A DNA stretch of 64,000 nucleotides from Paraburkholderia sp. BL23I1N1 (GTDB lineage Bacteria > Pseudomonadota > Gammaproteobacteria > Burkholderiales > Burkholderiaceae), in contig NZ_RAPV01000001.1 in assembly GCF_003610295.1 (NCBI RefSeq), positions 2,914,001 to 2,978,000 on the forward strand, written 5' to 3'. The notes beneath the pieces are model-generated. The model was not told the origin of the DNA. It ran no database searches and was given only the letters and a program-made list of their open reading frames with translations. The translations under genes and the position numbers were made by a program. Every line of letters begins with the position of its first letter. The stretch's first letter is position 1. This document shows positions 1-8,082 of this stretch, piece by piece.

Positions 1-481
1 CGTCCGGCAAACGCGCATCCACCATCGGATTCGATTCGTCCAGGCGTCGTCCGATTGGCGCGAGAATCCGCCGCACGATACGCAGCAAGTGGGCGTTGTC
101 AGCGAAACGCACCTGAATCCTCGTGAGGATCCCGTGCCGCGACACGTACACGTCGTTGTAGCCGTTGATCAGAATATCTTCGACGGCCGGATCGGCGAGC
201 AGATCTTCGATCGGGCCGAACCCTGCCAGTTCTTTCGTCAGCGCCTCGGCGATCAGCCGCACTTCGCCTTCGTTGATCGGAATCCGGCGCAGCCGCACAA
301 AGCTGTCCATCTCCAGATCGACGAACTGGTTGATCGCGTTACGCGACCAGCGGCCGAACTCCGAGCCAAGCTCTTCGATACGCGTCAGCAGATGTTCGTG
401 CGCAGCGTTCTTGATGTCCTGGAACTGCTGGCTATGCGCGAACGAAGGCGCGTCGTCGGCAAATTCAATTTCTTTTGCCAT
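1..481 (-). CDS. cpaF: CpaF/TadA pilus assembly ATPase, N-terminal part (cut by window edge)
   Basis: Secretion ATPase expected to power Flp pilus assembly in the cytoplasm. The reading frame starts at an ATG at 481, 3 bases after the cpaE stop, and runs off the left edge, so only about 160 residues are visible. The visible part includes the stretches LAGFGPIEDLLADPAVEDI and LLRIVRRILAPIGR, typical of the N-terminal domain of CpaF/TadA (type II/IV secretion ATPase family). The Walker motifs lie outside the window. Tight spacing to cpaE supports translational coupling and one tad operon. The frame is open to the edge with no stop. Confidence 0.9.
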   Translation of the reverse strand, partial: MAKEIEFADDAPSFAHSQQFQDIKNAAHEHLLTRIEELGSEFGRWSRNAINQFVDLEMDSFVRLRRIPINEGEVRLIAEALTKELAGFGPIEDLLADPAVEDILINGYNDVYVSRHGILTRIQVRFADNAHLLRIVRRILAPIGRRLDESNPMVDARLPD

Positions 482-484
482 CGT

Positions 485-1726
485 TTATGACCGCTTTTGA
501 GTGGTTGGAATGAAGCGCTTGAGCGCACCAAGCGCGGATTTTCCGCCTGGTTGCGCGGCCGTTCTCGAGGCGCCACCGAGCCGTTCAATCAACGGCTCCA
601 GCGCACGCACATAGGGGTCGCGTGCCGCGGTGTCCGCCAGCAGATGCCCTTGGTTGACAGCCTGGCCGAGCGCTACTCGCCGCTCCGGCAGTGTCGTCAG
701 CAATGGAATCTCCAGACGCTGAGCGATCTGCACGGCGGCTAGCCCGAGGTCGCTGTCGAACTTGTTGACGATCAACCGCACGTTGGCAGTATCGACGCCC
801 TCTTCGCGCAATGCGTCGAGCACACCCACTGCCGATACGATGGAGGCGACGCCCTGATCGCACAGCAGCCACGCTTCGTCCGCGGCCTGCACGACATGGG
901 CGATGAATTCGACATTGCTGAATCCGCCCAGATCGAAGATCTGCTGGTCAAAGAACGCCCGCAGCCGGTTCAGCAAACCGATCGACGACGAATATGACAC
1001 CTCGCGCATATCGGCAAGGTTCGGCGGTAGCGTCGTAAGTGCGAGGCCGCTCGTGTGGTGCGATAGCGCGGTATGCACGAAGGTTTGATCGAAGCGGCGC
1101 AGATTGCGCACAGCTTCAACGAAATTGAACTCGCTGCGGGTATTCAGGAGCAGCGAGCCATCGCCCGCCGGCAAGCCGAGGTCGATCAATGCGGCTTGCC
1201 GCCCTTTCGCGACGTCACGCCGCTGCAACTTTACCGCGAGGTTCGCGGCCAGCGTGCTCACACCCATGCCGACGCGCGCCCCAAGCAGTGCGGTCACCTG
1301 GCCATGGCGGCTGACCGGTTCGACCAGGTTGTCGAGCACCTGGCGCGTGATGCGCAAAGCATCCTCAGCGGGTGCCGACAGATCGATGAAATCTCGCACA
1401 CCGACACGCAACGCGGCCAATGCGCTTTCCGGCTCGGCGAGCGAACCGATCGCGACGATCTGCATACCTGGATAGGCGCTGCGCACCGCGCTCGCAGCAG
1501 CACTCGCCGCGGCGGCACGGCCGCCGGAAAAGTCGACGAACACCAGCGACGGGTTAAGCGCCCCAATGCGCTGGATGAGCATTGCCGGGTCGAGCGTGAC
1601 CGCTTCGACCGCGCCAGCGCCTACCAGCGTATTGGAGAGCCAATGCACGTGTTCGTCGGCTAGCGAAGCGAACACAAAATAATCGGTGACCGCCCGTTCA
1701 GTCAATGAATGCGTTCTCGCGTTCAT
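485..1726 (-). CDS. cpaE: CpaE/TadZ-like pilus assembly protein (receiver-like plus MinD/ParA-like domain)
   Basis: Expected to localise the Flp pilus machine at the cell membrane or pole. The first ~130 residues look like a degenerate response-regulator receiver domain. A MinD/ParA-type ATPase domain follows. Its P-loop, at about residues 147-158, reads GARVGMGVST and lacks the deviant-Walker lysine and the GKT of active ParA proteins, as in many TadZ proteins. I chose the ATG at 1726 because AAGGA sits 8 bases upstream; the ATG at 1735 (+3 residues) overlaps that Shine-Dalgarno. The 138 bp between cpaC and this start hold no credible gene. Confidence 0.85.
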   Translation of the reverse strand: MNARTHSLTERAVTDYFVFASLADEHVHWLSNTLVGAGAVEAVTLDPAMLIQRIGALNPSLVFVDFSGGRAAAASAAASAVRSAYPGMQIVAIGSLAEPESALAALRVGVRDFIDLSAPAEDALRITRQVLDNLVEPVSRHGQVTALLGARVGMGVSTLAANLAVKLQRRDVAKGRQAALIDLGLPAGDGSLLLNTRSEFNFVEAVRNLRRFDQTFVHTALSHHTSGLALTTLPPNLADMREVSYSSSIGLLNRLRAFFDQQIFDLGGFSNVEFIAHVVQAADEAWLLCDQGVASIVSAVGVLDALREEGVDTANVRLIVNKFDSDLGLAAVQIAQRLEIPLLTTLPERRVALGQAVNQGHLLADTAARDPYVRALEPLIERLGGASRTAAQPGGKSALGALKRFIPTTQKRS

Positions 1727-1864
1727 GTTGGACATCCTTTTGCGGCATCGGCAGCCAGGCCGCCGCGTCGTACTGCATACTGCCGCGCACAGGCCATGTG
1801 CGCATGCATCTGTTTGCTTCGCGTAATCCGATTACTGCGTGCGTCGAGCGAAGCTTCGGCGCCC

Positions 1865-3316
1865 TCATTTCGAAAACCCCGGCGCTGCATCGCCCGCAAT
1901 GAAACCGCCGACCAGTGAGCGCCACACCGGACCGTTGCGCTGCTCAGACTGTTCACCCGGCGTCGACGGCATGGTCGCTCCCTTCGCCAGCGGCGACACG
2001 AGATGCGGCGTCACGATGATTACCAGCTCTTTCTCGTTCTGCTGATAGCTCAGTTGTTTGAAGAACGTTCCGATGATCGGCAGGTCGCCCAGCAAGGGCA
2101 CCTTGGATACATTCGATGTGGTCTCGCGGTCAACCAGCCCACCGATTACAAAGCTCTCGCCGTCTCCGAGTTCGACCGTGGTGTCCGTGCGCCGTGTCGT
2201 GAACGCTGGCACTGACACACCGCTAATCGTCACCGCGTTCGCGAAGTCGAGTTGGCTCGCCTCCGGCGCGACTTTCAGCGCGATGCGTTGCGGACCCAGT
2301 ACGGTCGGCGTCAACGTGAGACCGATGCCGTAAGGCTTATATTCGATCGATGTCGTCCCTAACCCTTGCGGCACCGGCACAGGGATTTCGCCGCCAGCGA
2401 GAAAGCTTGCACTCTGTCCCGACAACGCCACGAGGGTCGGTTCGGCCAGCACGCGAGCCAGATTATTGCTTTCCATCAGGCTCAGGTTGGCAAACAGGCC
2501 GTGGGTTGCCGAGTTGAACACCAGATTGAACGCCGACGACAGCGGCGTCGTACTAGTCATCTGGGGTGCCTGGCCCGCCGTCGCCGAAACCGAGGTCAAT
2601 GCAGATGGCGCAAAAGAGCCAAACGTAAAACCGTTGTTCTGCTTGAAGAAGTTGAAGCCGACCTGCTTGAGCACAGAACGGCTGAATTCGACGACGCGCA
2701 CGTCAACCTGCACGACAGCACGGCTGGCAACGGTCGACGTATCGAACACCGCGCCATCTTTCGCCGCTGCCCCGTCCTTACCCGCCGCGCCATCCCTTGC
2801 AACCGATCCTTCCGCTGCGACAACAGCGCGCTGATGCGCTTCCATCGTCGCCGACGAACCGGACACCAGCGCAGTACCGCCGAGCACCTTGACACTCGGC
2901 GTATCGGGGCCGAGCAGCGAAGCCGCCGCTTGCGTAATGACGTTCACCGTGTACGTCAATGGTGTATCGCGGCCGCGCTCCCACAGCATCAAACTCGTGG
3001 TTCCCGCGGCCTTGCCGACCAGCAGTACACCTCCACGGCCGCTACCCTTCATGATCAATACGTCGGCCACCGATGGGTCGCCGAGCGCTATGCGCTGCAG
3101 CACGTGGCCTGTCGCCACCTGTTGCTGGCCGCCGACCGTCAGTCCAATGGTTTGCCCGGCCACCAGCTGCGCAGGTTCGGCCGATGAGGCAGGCTGTGCC
3201 GGGCGCGCCTTTCGCGCGTGCTGGGTAGCATCGGCCGCGTGCCCCGCGCCTGACGCAGCCAACAACGCAAATCCGACGTACGTCGCCGTCCCAAGTGCAA
3301 AAATCCGTTTTGTCAT
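1865..3316 (-). CDS. cpaC: CpaC/RcpA-type Flp pilus secretin
   Basis: Outer-membrane secretin expected to form the channel for the Flp pilus. The ORF extends upstream, but the ATG at 3316 gives a clean signal peptide (FALGTATYVGFALLAASGAGHA). A pilus-specific N domain follows (VLQRIALGDPSVADVLIMKG), then a central N0/BON-like region. The C-terminal secretin domain is clear: VALSGQSASFLAGGEIPVPV, SFVIGGLVDRE and KVPLLGDLPIIGTFFK are textbook GspD-family signatures. The protein is 483 aa, normal for the family. It lies 40 bases after cpaB in the same operon. Confidence 0.93.
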   Translation of the reverse strand: MTKRIFALGTATYVGFALLAASGAGHAADATQHARKARPAQPASSAEPAQLVAGQTIGLTVGGQQQVATGHVLQRIALGDPSVADVLIMKGSGRGGVLLVGKAAGTTSLMLWERGRDTPLTYTVNVITQAAASLLGPDTPSVKVLGGTALVSGSSATMEAHQRAVVAAEGSVARDGAAGKDGAAAKDGAVFDTSTVASRAVVQVDVRVVEFSRSVLKQVGFNFFKQNNGFTFGSFAPSALTSVSATAGQAPQMTSTTPLSSAFNLVFNSATHGLFANLSLMESNNLARVLAEPTLVALSGQSASFLAGGEIPVPVPQGLGTTSIEYKPYGIGLTLTPTVLGPQRIALKVAPEASQLDFANAVTISGVSVPAFTTRRTDTTVELGDGESFVIGGLVDRETTSNVSKVPLLGDLPIIGTFFKQLSYQQNEKELVIIVTPHLVSPLAKGATMPSTPGEQSEQRNGPVWRSLVGGFIAGDAAPGFSK

Positions 3317-3356
3317 GTAGTCATGGACGCGTCCGGCCGCCCGCTCCCTAAAACCG

Positions 3357-4304
3357 CTACCAGGCGACCGTTTCGGCGCGCCCACCCCGTATCACTTCGA
3401 TACCGCTATTTGTACTGTTTGTATTGCCTGCGACGCGGGTCGGCGCAACCAGCATATGCGGCGCTGGCGCGAACCGCGGCGCGACACCCGGCAGGCTTGC
3501 GGTGCCGGACAAGGTGTCGAGGGCAACGCCGGCTGCGGCCTTTGTCGAGTCCTGCAGCGCGTCGCCGGAACCGGCGTGCGCGGAAGTCTTCAGCACGCCT
3601 GGCAACGCGGCAAAAGCGCTTTCGTCGGCCACTTCGGTATCTTTTGGATTGCGCAGCGCGAAAACTAACCGGCCGGCACTTTCCGCTAGCGTCAGCCGGT
3701 CGACATCTGCAACCGGCACCGCCAGTACCGCTGTCCGCACCATGCCGTTCGGGTCGCCCGCGGTGTCGCCGCTCGCGGTCGCATTACCGAACGCGAGCAC
3801 TCGGACTTTCGACATCAGCAGGCGCGCCTGGGTGCGGTCGACTTCGGAGTTGCCGACGCCGGCGTTATCGCGCTTGAGCGTAAAAAACACGTCGACGAAA
3901 TTGCCGGGCCGCAGCCGGTTGGCCACTGCATTGCTTTCGTCGACGCGTACTGCGAGGGCGCGCTCACCCGGTTCGATACGCTCCGCCAGCCCCGACGACA
4001 ATTGCGTTTCCAGCACCGGCGAGTCCGCACTGATATCCGCATTCGGTACCCGGCCTGTCAACTGGGCCGGATCGGTGAAGGCGCCGTTCGGATTGATCGG
4101 CAGCGACTGCACGCGCAAAGCGTCGACGGTAATCGCCTTGCCCGCCGGCAGCGTACGGGTCGCCACCACCACCGGAAAAGTGGCTTGCATGGCGGCCGTG
4201 ACGGCCACCGGCACTGGGCGGCGCGACAGCGTCCAGGCAAACAGGCCGAGCAGCAACGCGACCGCGATCAGAACACCGGCGAGAATTTTGGTTAGATTCG
4301 GCAT
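3357..4304 (-). CDS. cpaB: CpaB/RcpC Flp pilus assembly protein with SAF domain
   Basis: Periplasmic or inner-membrane assembly factor of Flp pili, 315 aa. It has one N-terminal membrane anchor (about residues 7-26) followed by a SAF-type domain (VVVATRTLPAGKAITVDALR). The RcpC-like segment GERALAVRVDESNAVANRLRPGNFVDVFFTL is also present. It sits between tadE and cpaC, all on the minus strand, consistent with the conserved order cpaB-cpaC in tad loci. GCGAG lies a few bases before the ATG. Confidence 0.92.
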   Translation of the reverse strand: MPNLTKILAGVLIAVALLLGLFAWTLSRRPVPVAVTAAMQATFPVVVATRTLPAGKAITVDALRVQSLPINPNGAFTDPAQLTGRVPNADISADSPVLETQLSSGLAERIEPGERALAVRVDESNAVANRLRPGNFVDVFFTLKRDNAGVGNSEVDRTQARLLMSKVRVLAFGNATASGDTAGDPNGMVRTAVLAVPVADVDRLTLAESAGRLVFALRNPKDTEVADESAFAALPGVLKTSAHAGSGDALQDSTKAAAGVALDTLSGTASLPGVAPRFAPAPHMLVAPTRVAGNTNSTNSGIEVIRGGRAETVAW

Positions 4305-4395
4305 GATGACTCGCCGCTTCGATTGAACGATTCCCTACAGCGCGAGCGTTCATACGCGCGTCGGCGGACGGGAAGGCTGAGTACCAGCGCGTGCG

Positions 4396-4884
4396 TCACT
4401 GAATATTCTCCGGGTTGAGTTGGACCGTCGCACTGCTCGTCAGCGTCTTCGGCAGCGTAATACTCAGAAGTGCTATCGATGGCACGATCGGGTGGTTCTG
4501 ATAGTCGTAAGCCATTGCGACTTGCACACACTGCATCCCGTTAGTGGGACTGCAAGCGCTCGCAGTCGACGTGCAGGTCGCGGCGCTGACGATCGAAGCC
4601 ACTACGGCCTGGGCTGCGACGCAGGCTGCCGCGGCGCGATTGGTGAGCGCACTTTGCAAAGACGTGTTGGGCTGGTAATTCAGCGCAGCGCGCGCGCCTT
4701 CTTCGGCCGCCAGTGTCAGGTTCTGCTGGGCCACCATCATCAGGCTGAAGGTGATGATCATGTAGACGATCGTGAAGAACAGCGGGAACACCAGCGCGAA
4801 TTCGACGGCAGTGGCGCCACGTTGGCGGCGCGCAAACGCGAGCCCTTTCTGCGATTTCATGGACGGGGTCATGGAAGATCTCAT
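4396..4884 (-). CDS. tadE: TadE-like pseudopilin
   Basis: Minor pseudopilin of the Tad system, expected to be processed by the prepilin peptidase encoded next to it. After a short basic N-terminus it has the TadE signature RRQRGATAVEFALVFPLFF, with the hydrophobic helix continuing through FTIVYMIITFSLMMVA. An ATG at 4884 overlaps the cpaA stop as ATGA, so I prefer it to the longer ORF start at 4944. The mature part has several Cys residues (ATCTST, SACSPTNGMQC). It is placed between cpaA and cpaB. Confidence 0.88.
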   Translation of the reverse strand: MRSSMTPSMKSQKGLAFARRQRGATAVEFALVFPLFFTIVYMIITFSLMMVAQQNLTLAAEEGARAALNYQPNTSLQSALTNRAAAACVAAQAVVASIVSAATCTSTASACSPTNGMQCVQVAMAYDYQNHPIVPSIALLSITLPKTLTSSATVQLNPENIQ

Positions 4885-5381
4885 CGCAGCACACCCGTGG
4901 ACATTTGCAGCGCCAGCCATGCACAGGCCGCTACTGTCAGACACGCCGCATAGGGGGTCGATGCTTTACCGCCCACCTCGAAAGTCGGACCGGCGTGCCG
5001 CCCGATCGTAGCGAGTCGCGTGCGGGTCGTGACGAGCAGCCAGAGCGCATGCACTCCGGCTGCAAGGCTCGCGGCGACCCAGATTCCGAGCAGCGTGTGC
5101 ATACCGCACCAGGCACCTAGTGCGGCAAAAACTTTGACGTCGGCGGCACCCATTGCACCCAGCGCAAAAAACGGCAGCAATGCGACCAGCCCGACGACAA
5201 CGCCCAATGCTGCCTGTCCGGCCGAAATATTAAAAGGGCTGCGCTGGAATAGCGCGCACGCAAATGCCGCTGCCAATCCAACAACGACAGACGAATTGGA
5301 AATGCGTCGACTGCGGCAATCACATATAGCAATAGCCGCGGCCCACACGACAAATAGAATGTCGGCGACTGGTAAATTCAT
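4881..5381 (-). CDS. cpaA: CpaA/TadV-type A24 prepilin peptidase
   Basis: Membrane aspartic protease that would cleave the leader peptide of Flp and TadE. The 166 aa are almost entirely hydrophobic, with several membrane helices. The first catalytic Asp is likely in AICDCRSRRISN near the N-terminus. The second is in GAMGAADVKVFAALGAW, where the GxGD motif reads GAAD: the aspartate is kept but the glycine before it is alanine. The stop overlaps the start of tadE (ATGA). It lies downstream of flp after a strong hairpin. Confidence 0.9.
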   Translation of the reverse strand: MNLPVADILFVVWAAAIAICDCRSRRISNSSVVVGLAAAFACALFQRSPFNISAGQAALGVVVGLVALLPFFALGAMGAADVKVFAALGAWCGMHTLLGIWVAASLAAGVHALWLLVTTRTRLATIGRHAGPTFEVGGKASTPYAACLTVAACAWLALQMSTGVLR

Positions 5382-5406
5382 GATGGACTCGACGGGCGAG
5401 ACATAT

Positions 5407-5436
5407 CAGTGCGGACTGCATGAGCAGTCCGCACTG
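5407..5436 (-). promoter_or_regulatory. Perfect 13-bp stem-loop between flp and cpaA
   Basis: CAGTGCGGACTGC (5407-5419) and GCAGTCCGCACTG (5424-5436) pair perfectly around an ATGA loop, in the 153-base gap between the flp stop and the cpaA start. There is no U-tract after it in the flp direction, so it is more likely a partial terminator or a 3' stabilising structure that raises pilin mRNA over assembly genes than a full stop. The function is inferred. Confidence 0.6.
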
Positions 5437-5534
5437 AAAACTCAATTGGCCTTGTTCCAGAAAGGGCGCGAGACTAACCAGGTCGGCCCGGTCGCCCCTA
5501 AACTTCCCCTACTGGAACCGCCGCCGCCAGACCC

Positions 5535-5702
5535 TTAGCCCTTAATTAAGAGGGCAATGGCTGCAAATGAGGTCTGAAGCGCGCCGGTGATAGAGCCGAC
5601 CGCGATTACAAGCGATGCCGCCATCAACCCCGCGATCAAACCATACTCGATGGCCGTCACGCCCTCGTTATCTCTCAGGAAGCGTTGTGTGAACTTTTTC
5701 AT
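5535..5702 (-). CDS. flp: Flp-type type IVb pilin
   Basis: Structural subunit of the Flp pilus, only 55 aa. It starts MKKFTQRFLRDNEGVTAIEY. The class IVb processing site is visible: cleavage is expected after Gly14, leaving VTAIEY with Glu5 and the following Tyr of the mature pilin. A hydrophobic helix (GLIAGLMAASLVIAVGSITGA) follows and the protein ends IALLIKG. GAGGG stands 5 bases before the ATG. It is the first gene of the minus-strand tad cluster. Confidence 0.93.
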   Translation of the reverse strand: MKKFTQRFLRDNEGVTAIEYGLIAGLMAASLVIAVGSITGALQTSFAAIALLIKG

Positions 5703-5912
5703 TTTTACCCTCGGACTTTCATTTATTTCGTTTGTTTACGTACCACTTCGGATGACGGAGTCTTGAGCGCTGCGAACCATTGGTCTCTCATTCCTGGTCC
5801 TGCGTGTTGCGCTGCAGAAGCACCGCCTTGCAGCCGGCTTCAATAAAACAGATGTCTATTCGCTGTCTGTTCGATTACGCACCTCCCGCGTCAATCCTTG
5901 ATGCTTTCGGGT

Positions 5913-5941
5913 TTTATAGCCGAACAATCATATTTAAGCAA
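5913..5941 (-). promoter_or_regulatory. Candidate sigma-70 promoter of flp
   Basis: On the minus strand TTGCTT (5941-5936) and TATAAA (5918-5913) are separated by exactly 17 bases. Transcription would start near 5906, giving a leader of about 200 bases before the flp ATG. This is read from the sequence only. Confidence 0.5.
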
Positions 5942-6108
5942 TTGTCCGCTGCCCTTAGCTCGGCACAGTATGCGTTTTCGCGCCGTACTCAGGTTAACGG
6001 CAGTTCGTGCGTTGCAGCACATAGGAATAACCATGAGTTAGATTCGCTGCACTAAATATTTGTTTGAACAGAACGTTTCAAGCGCCCGGCACCCTCTCAT
6101 TGCGCCTG

Positions 6109-6154
6109 CGTTACGCGGCGTTTCGTAACGGCGCACGCGGTTCGTTACGTTACG
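6109..6154. repeat. Cluster of CGTTACG/CGTAACG repeats, candidate activator binding sites
   Basis: CGTTACG occurs at 6109-6115, its inverse CGTAACG at 6124-6130, and CGTTACGTTACG at 6143-6154. They lie about 140-190 bases upstream of the sigma-54 promoter at 6296, the usual distance for enhancer-binding-protein sites. The role is inferred from motif arrangement. Confidence 0.5.
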
Positions 6155-6295
6155 CAACCCTCGCAAACGTTTAGCGAATTCATTCTCGCGGGGTATATCC
6201 GGGTTAGCGGACACTTCATCAATTCCTCGCAAAGCCATATCACGTATGGTTTCACGCCCCTCGGCAAAAAAATAATCTGCATTACTCAGTCGAAA

Positions 6296-6311
6296 TGGCA
6301 CGGCTCATGCA
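6296..6311 (+). promoter_or_regulatory. Candidate sigma-54 (RpoN) -24/-12 promoter
   Basis: TGGCACGGCTCATGCA matches the sigma-54 consensus TGGCACG-N4-TTGCA at all positions but one, with GG at -25/-24 and GC at -13/-12 correctly spaced. The start point would be near 6323, leaving a leader of about 38 bases before the lipoprotein ATG at 6361. The motif is directly visible; its use is inferred. Confidence 0.7.
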
Positions 6312-6360
6312 GAGATAGGCACGCAGCAACACCCAATAACACATGCGATGCGAGGGCGAC

Positions 6361-7890
6361 ATGAACATTCAAACGGCCAACACGACAGTACGAACAACCC
6401 TGATTGCGGCCAGCGTGGCAGCAATGCTTTCTCTTGGTGCTTGCGGCGGCTCCGGAACCCTGAGTTCCGGGACTGGCGGCGGCAGCGGTAGCGGTTCCGC
6501 CGGCGGCGCACTTTCGACTACTACCGGCAGCGGCAGCGGCAGCGGTTCGATGGGCTCTGGCGGCTCCGGCAGCAATACCAGCAGCAACGGTTCCGGAAGC
6601 GGTTCCGGTTCAGGCACAGGAACCGGCACGACTCCGGTCGCGAATGCACTCGGCACGGTAGTCGGCAACGGCGGCGGTGTGGTCAGCGATCTCGGCTCGA
6701 CGGTCTCGAGCATCGGTAGCGTAATCGGCTCGCAAAACCTCCCAGGCGTCAGCGCGCAAACCACCCAGGCTGCCGGTGGCATCGTGCAGCAAGTCGGTTC
6801 GGCAGTCTCGACGCTCGGCAACGGTGTATCGCAAGGGCTCGGCCAACTCGGCACCGGTGGCGACGCAGTCGGCACGACCGTTTCGAGCCTCGGTGGCGTG
6901 GTCGGTCATGTCGGCGGCGCAGTAACGCAGGCAGGCAGCCTCGTGACGAGCCTCGGCAGCGGCCCGCTTGCGCCGTTGGCAGCCATCACCACGCCACTCG
7001 GCGGCGTTGTCAATACGCTCGGCGGCGCAGTGACCAACAGTGGCAACACGCTCACCACCGCGCTCTCGACGGGCCCGGTCCAGCAAATCACGCAAACGCT
7101 CAGCACCGCGATCACGCCGATTACGTCGATGGTCGCGGCAACCACGCAGACGGTCGGCAACACCACGGGCCTCGGCGCACCGCTGAACACGTTGCTCTCG
7201 ACCCTCGGCGGCGGCCTGGGTCAGGCCGGCACGCTGATCAGCGCAACTGGCGGAAATCCGATCACGGCCGCTCTTGGCCATACGGTCACGGATACGGGCA
7301 CCACAGTCGCGTCGGTGGGCGGCCCGCTCACCGGCAGCACCGGCAGCAATCCGCTGGCTCCGATCACCAGCGCACTCGGTGGCCTGACTGGCGGCACCAG
7401 CGGCGGCCCGCTCGCTCCGCTCACCAGCGTACTCGGCGGCCTGACCGGCGGCACCAGCAGCGGTCCGCTCGCTCCGCTCACCAACCTACTCGGCGGCCTG
7501 ACCGGTGGCACCAGCAGTGGCCCGCTCGCTCCGCTCACCGGCGCACTGAGCAGCGTAACGGGCGGCCTGGGCGGCGCCTCGAGCAGCAGCAGCCCACTGG
7601 CGCCTGTCACCGGCCTGCTCTCGAGCTTGACAACCGGCCTGAGCGGCGCGAGCGGCGGCAGCAGCAGCCCGCTCGCCCCGGTGACCGGCTTGCTCTCGAG
7701 CGTCACCGGCGCGCTCGGCGGCGTCACGACCACGGCGGCCAACACGCCGGCCACGACGACGACCACGTCGACCAGCTCGGGCCCCGGCCTGTCCCTGTCG
7801 AGCACGAGCGGCAAAGGATCGGGCAGCAGCCCGCTCGCCCCGGTGACGTCGCTCCTCGGCGGCCTGCTCGGCGGTCTGTCGAAGAAGTAA
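6361..7890 (+). CDS. Repetitive Gly/Ser/Thr-rich lipoprotein, paralog A
   Basis: Not assignable to a characterised family. 509 aa. It begins with a lipoprotein signal peptide (AASVAAMLSLGAC, acylated Cys28). A Gly/Ser linker of about 70 residues follows, then a long segment of Val/Gly/Thr/Leu repeats such as VVGNGGGVVSDLGSTVSSIG. Near the C-terminus are four 19-residue repeats of the type GPLAPLTSVLGGLTGGTSS. The protein ends LLGGLSKK. Automated pipelines may call such proteins collagen-like, but there is no sustained G-X-Y triplet. The ATG at 6361 is preferred over 6343 because GAGGG precedes it and the signal peptide starts there. First of three plus-strand genes with paralog B and a TpsB transporter. 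Confidence 0.8.
   Translation: MNIQTANTTVRTTLIAASVAAMLSLGACGGSGTLSSGTGGGSGSGSAGGALSTTTGSGSGSGSMGSGGSGSNTSSNGSGSGSGSGTGTGTTPVANALGTVVGNGGGVVSDLGSTVSSIGSVIGSQNLPGVSAQTTQAAGGIVQQVGSAVSTLGNGVSQGLGQLGTGGDAVGTTVSSLGGVVGHVGGAVTQAGSLVTSLGSGPLAPLAAITTPLGGVVNTLGGAVTNSGNTLTTALSTGPVQQITQTLSTAITPITSMVAATTQTVGNTTGLGAPLNTLLSTLGGGLGQAGTLISATGGNPITAALGHTVTDTGTTVASVGGPLTGSTGSNPLAPITSALGGLTGGTSGGPLAPLTSVLGGLTGGTSSGPLAPLTNLLGGLTGGTSSGPLAPLTGALSSVTGGLGGASSSSSPLAPVTGLLSSLTTGLSGASGGSSSPLAPVTGLLSSVTGALGGVTTTAANTPATTTTTSTSSGPGLSLSSTSGKGSGSSPLAPVTSLLGGLLGGLSKK
7348..7575 (+). repeat. Tandem 57-bp coding repeats in lipoprotein A
   Basis: Four in-frame units start at 7348, 7405, 7462 and 7519. Each encodes about 19 residues (PLAPxTxxLGGLTGGTSSG). 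The middle two are nearly identical at DNA level and the last has diverged. A 57-bp period keeps the frame if copy number changes. Confidence 0.8.
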
Positions 7891-8082
7891 GCAATACCGT
7901 TGCAGCGATCGAAGGAAGCACAGTAATCGGAAACCCGGCGTCCGGAGACCCGGAGCGCGGCCCGCCAGCAGCGCCCCGGCTGTGCTGGAACCCGGCTGAA
8001 TTGAGCCGCGCCGCTCAGACACCCGTTGCACCGGCGCACGGAAACACCACACGCGACACTTAGAAGACACTGAGGAGCACAC

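Larger units (their letters stand above)
5703..6360. promoter_or_regulatory. 658-bp divergent regulatory region between flp and the lipoprotein/TpsB genes
   Basis: No credible gene is seen here; base composition is more AT-rich than the flanks. It holds a candidate sigma-70 promoter for flp, a candidate sigma-54 promoter for the plus-strand genes and a cluster of CGTTACG-type repeats, listed separately. There is also an imperfect inverted repeat TTGAA...TTTCAA near 6064-6080. The arrangement means pilus and lipoprotein genes could share regulators. Confidence 0.6.

Noticed and set aside
1736..1864. Possible missing cpaD/rcpB gene between cpaC and cpaE
   Set aside because: The short frames here overlap both neighbours and have no signal peptide or lipobox; the gap is too small for CpaD.
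5382..5534. Short plus-strand frame between cpaA and flp
   Set aside because: It has no Shine-Dalgarno, runs antisense into the operon and crosses the hairpin.
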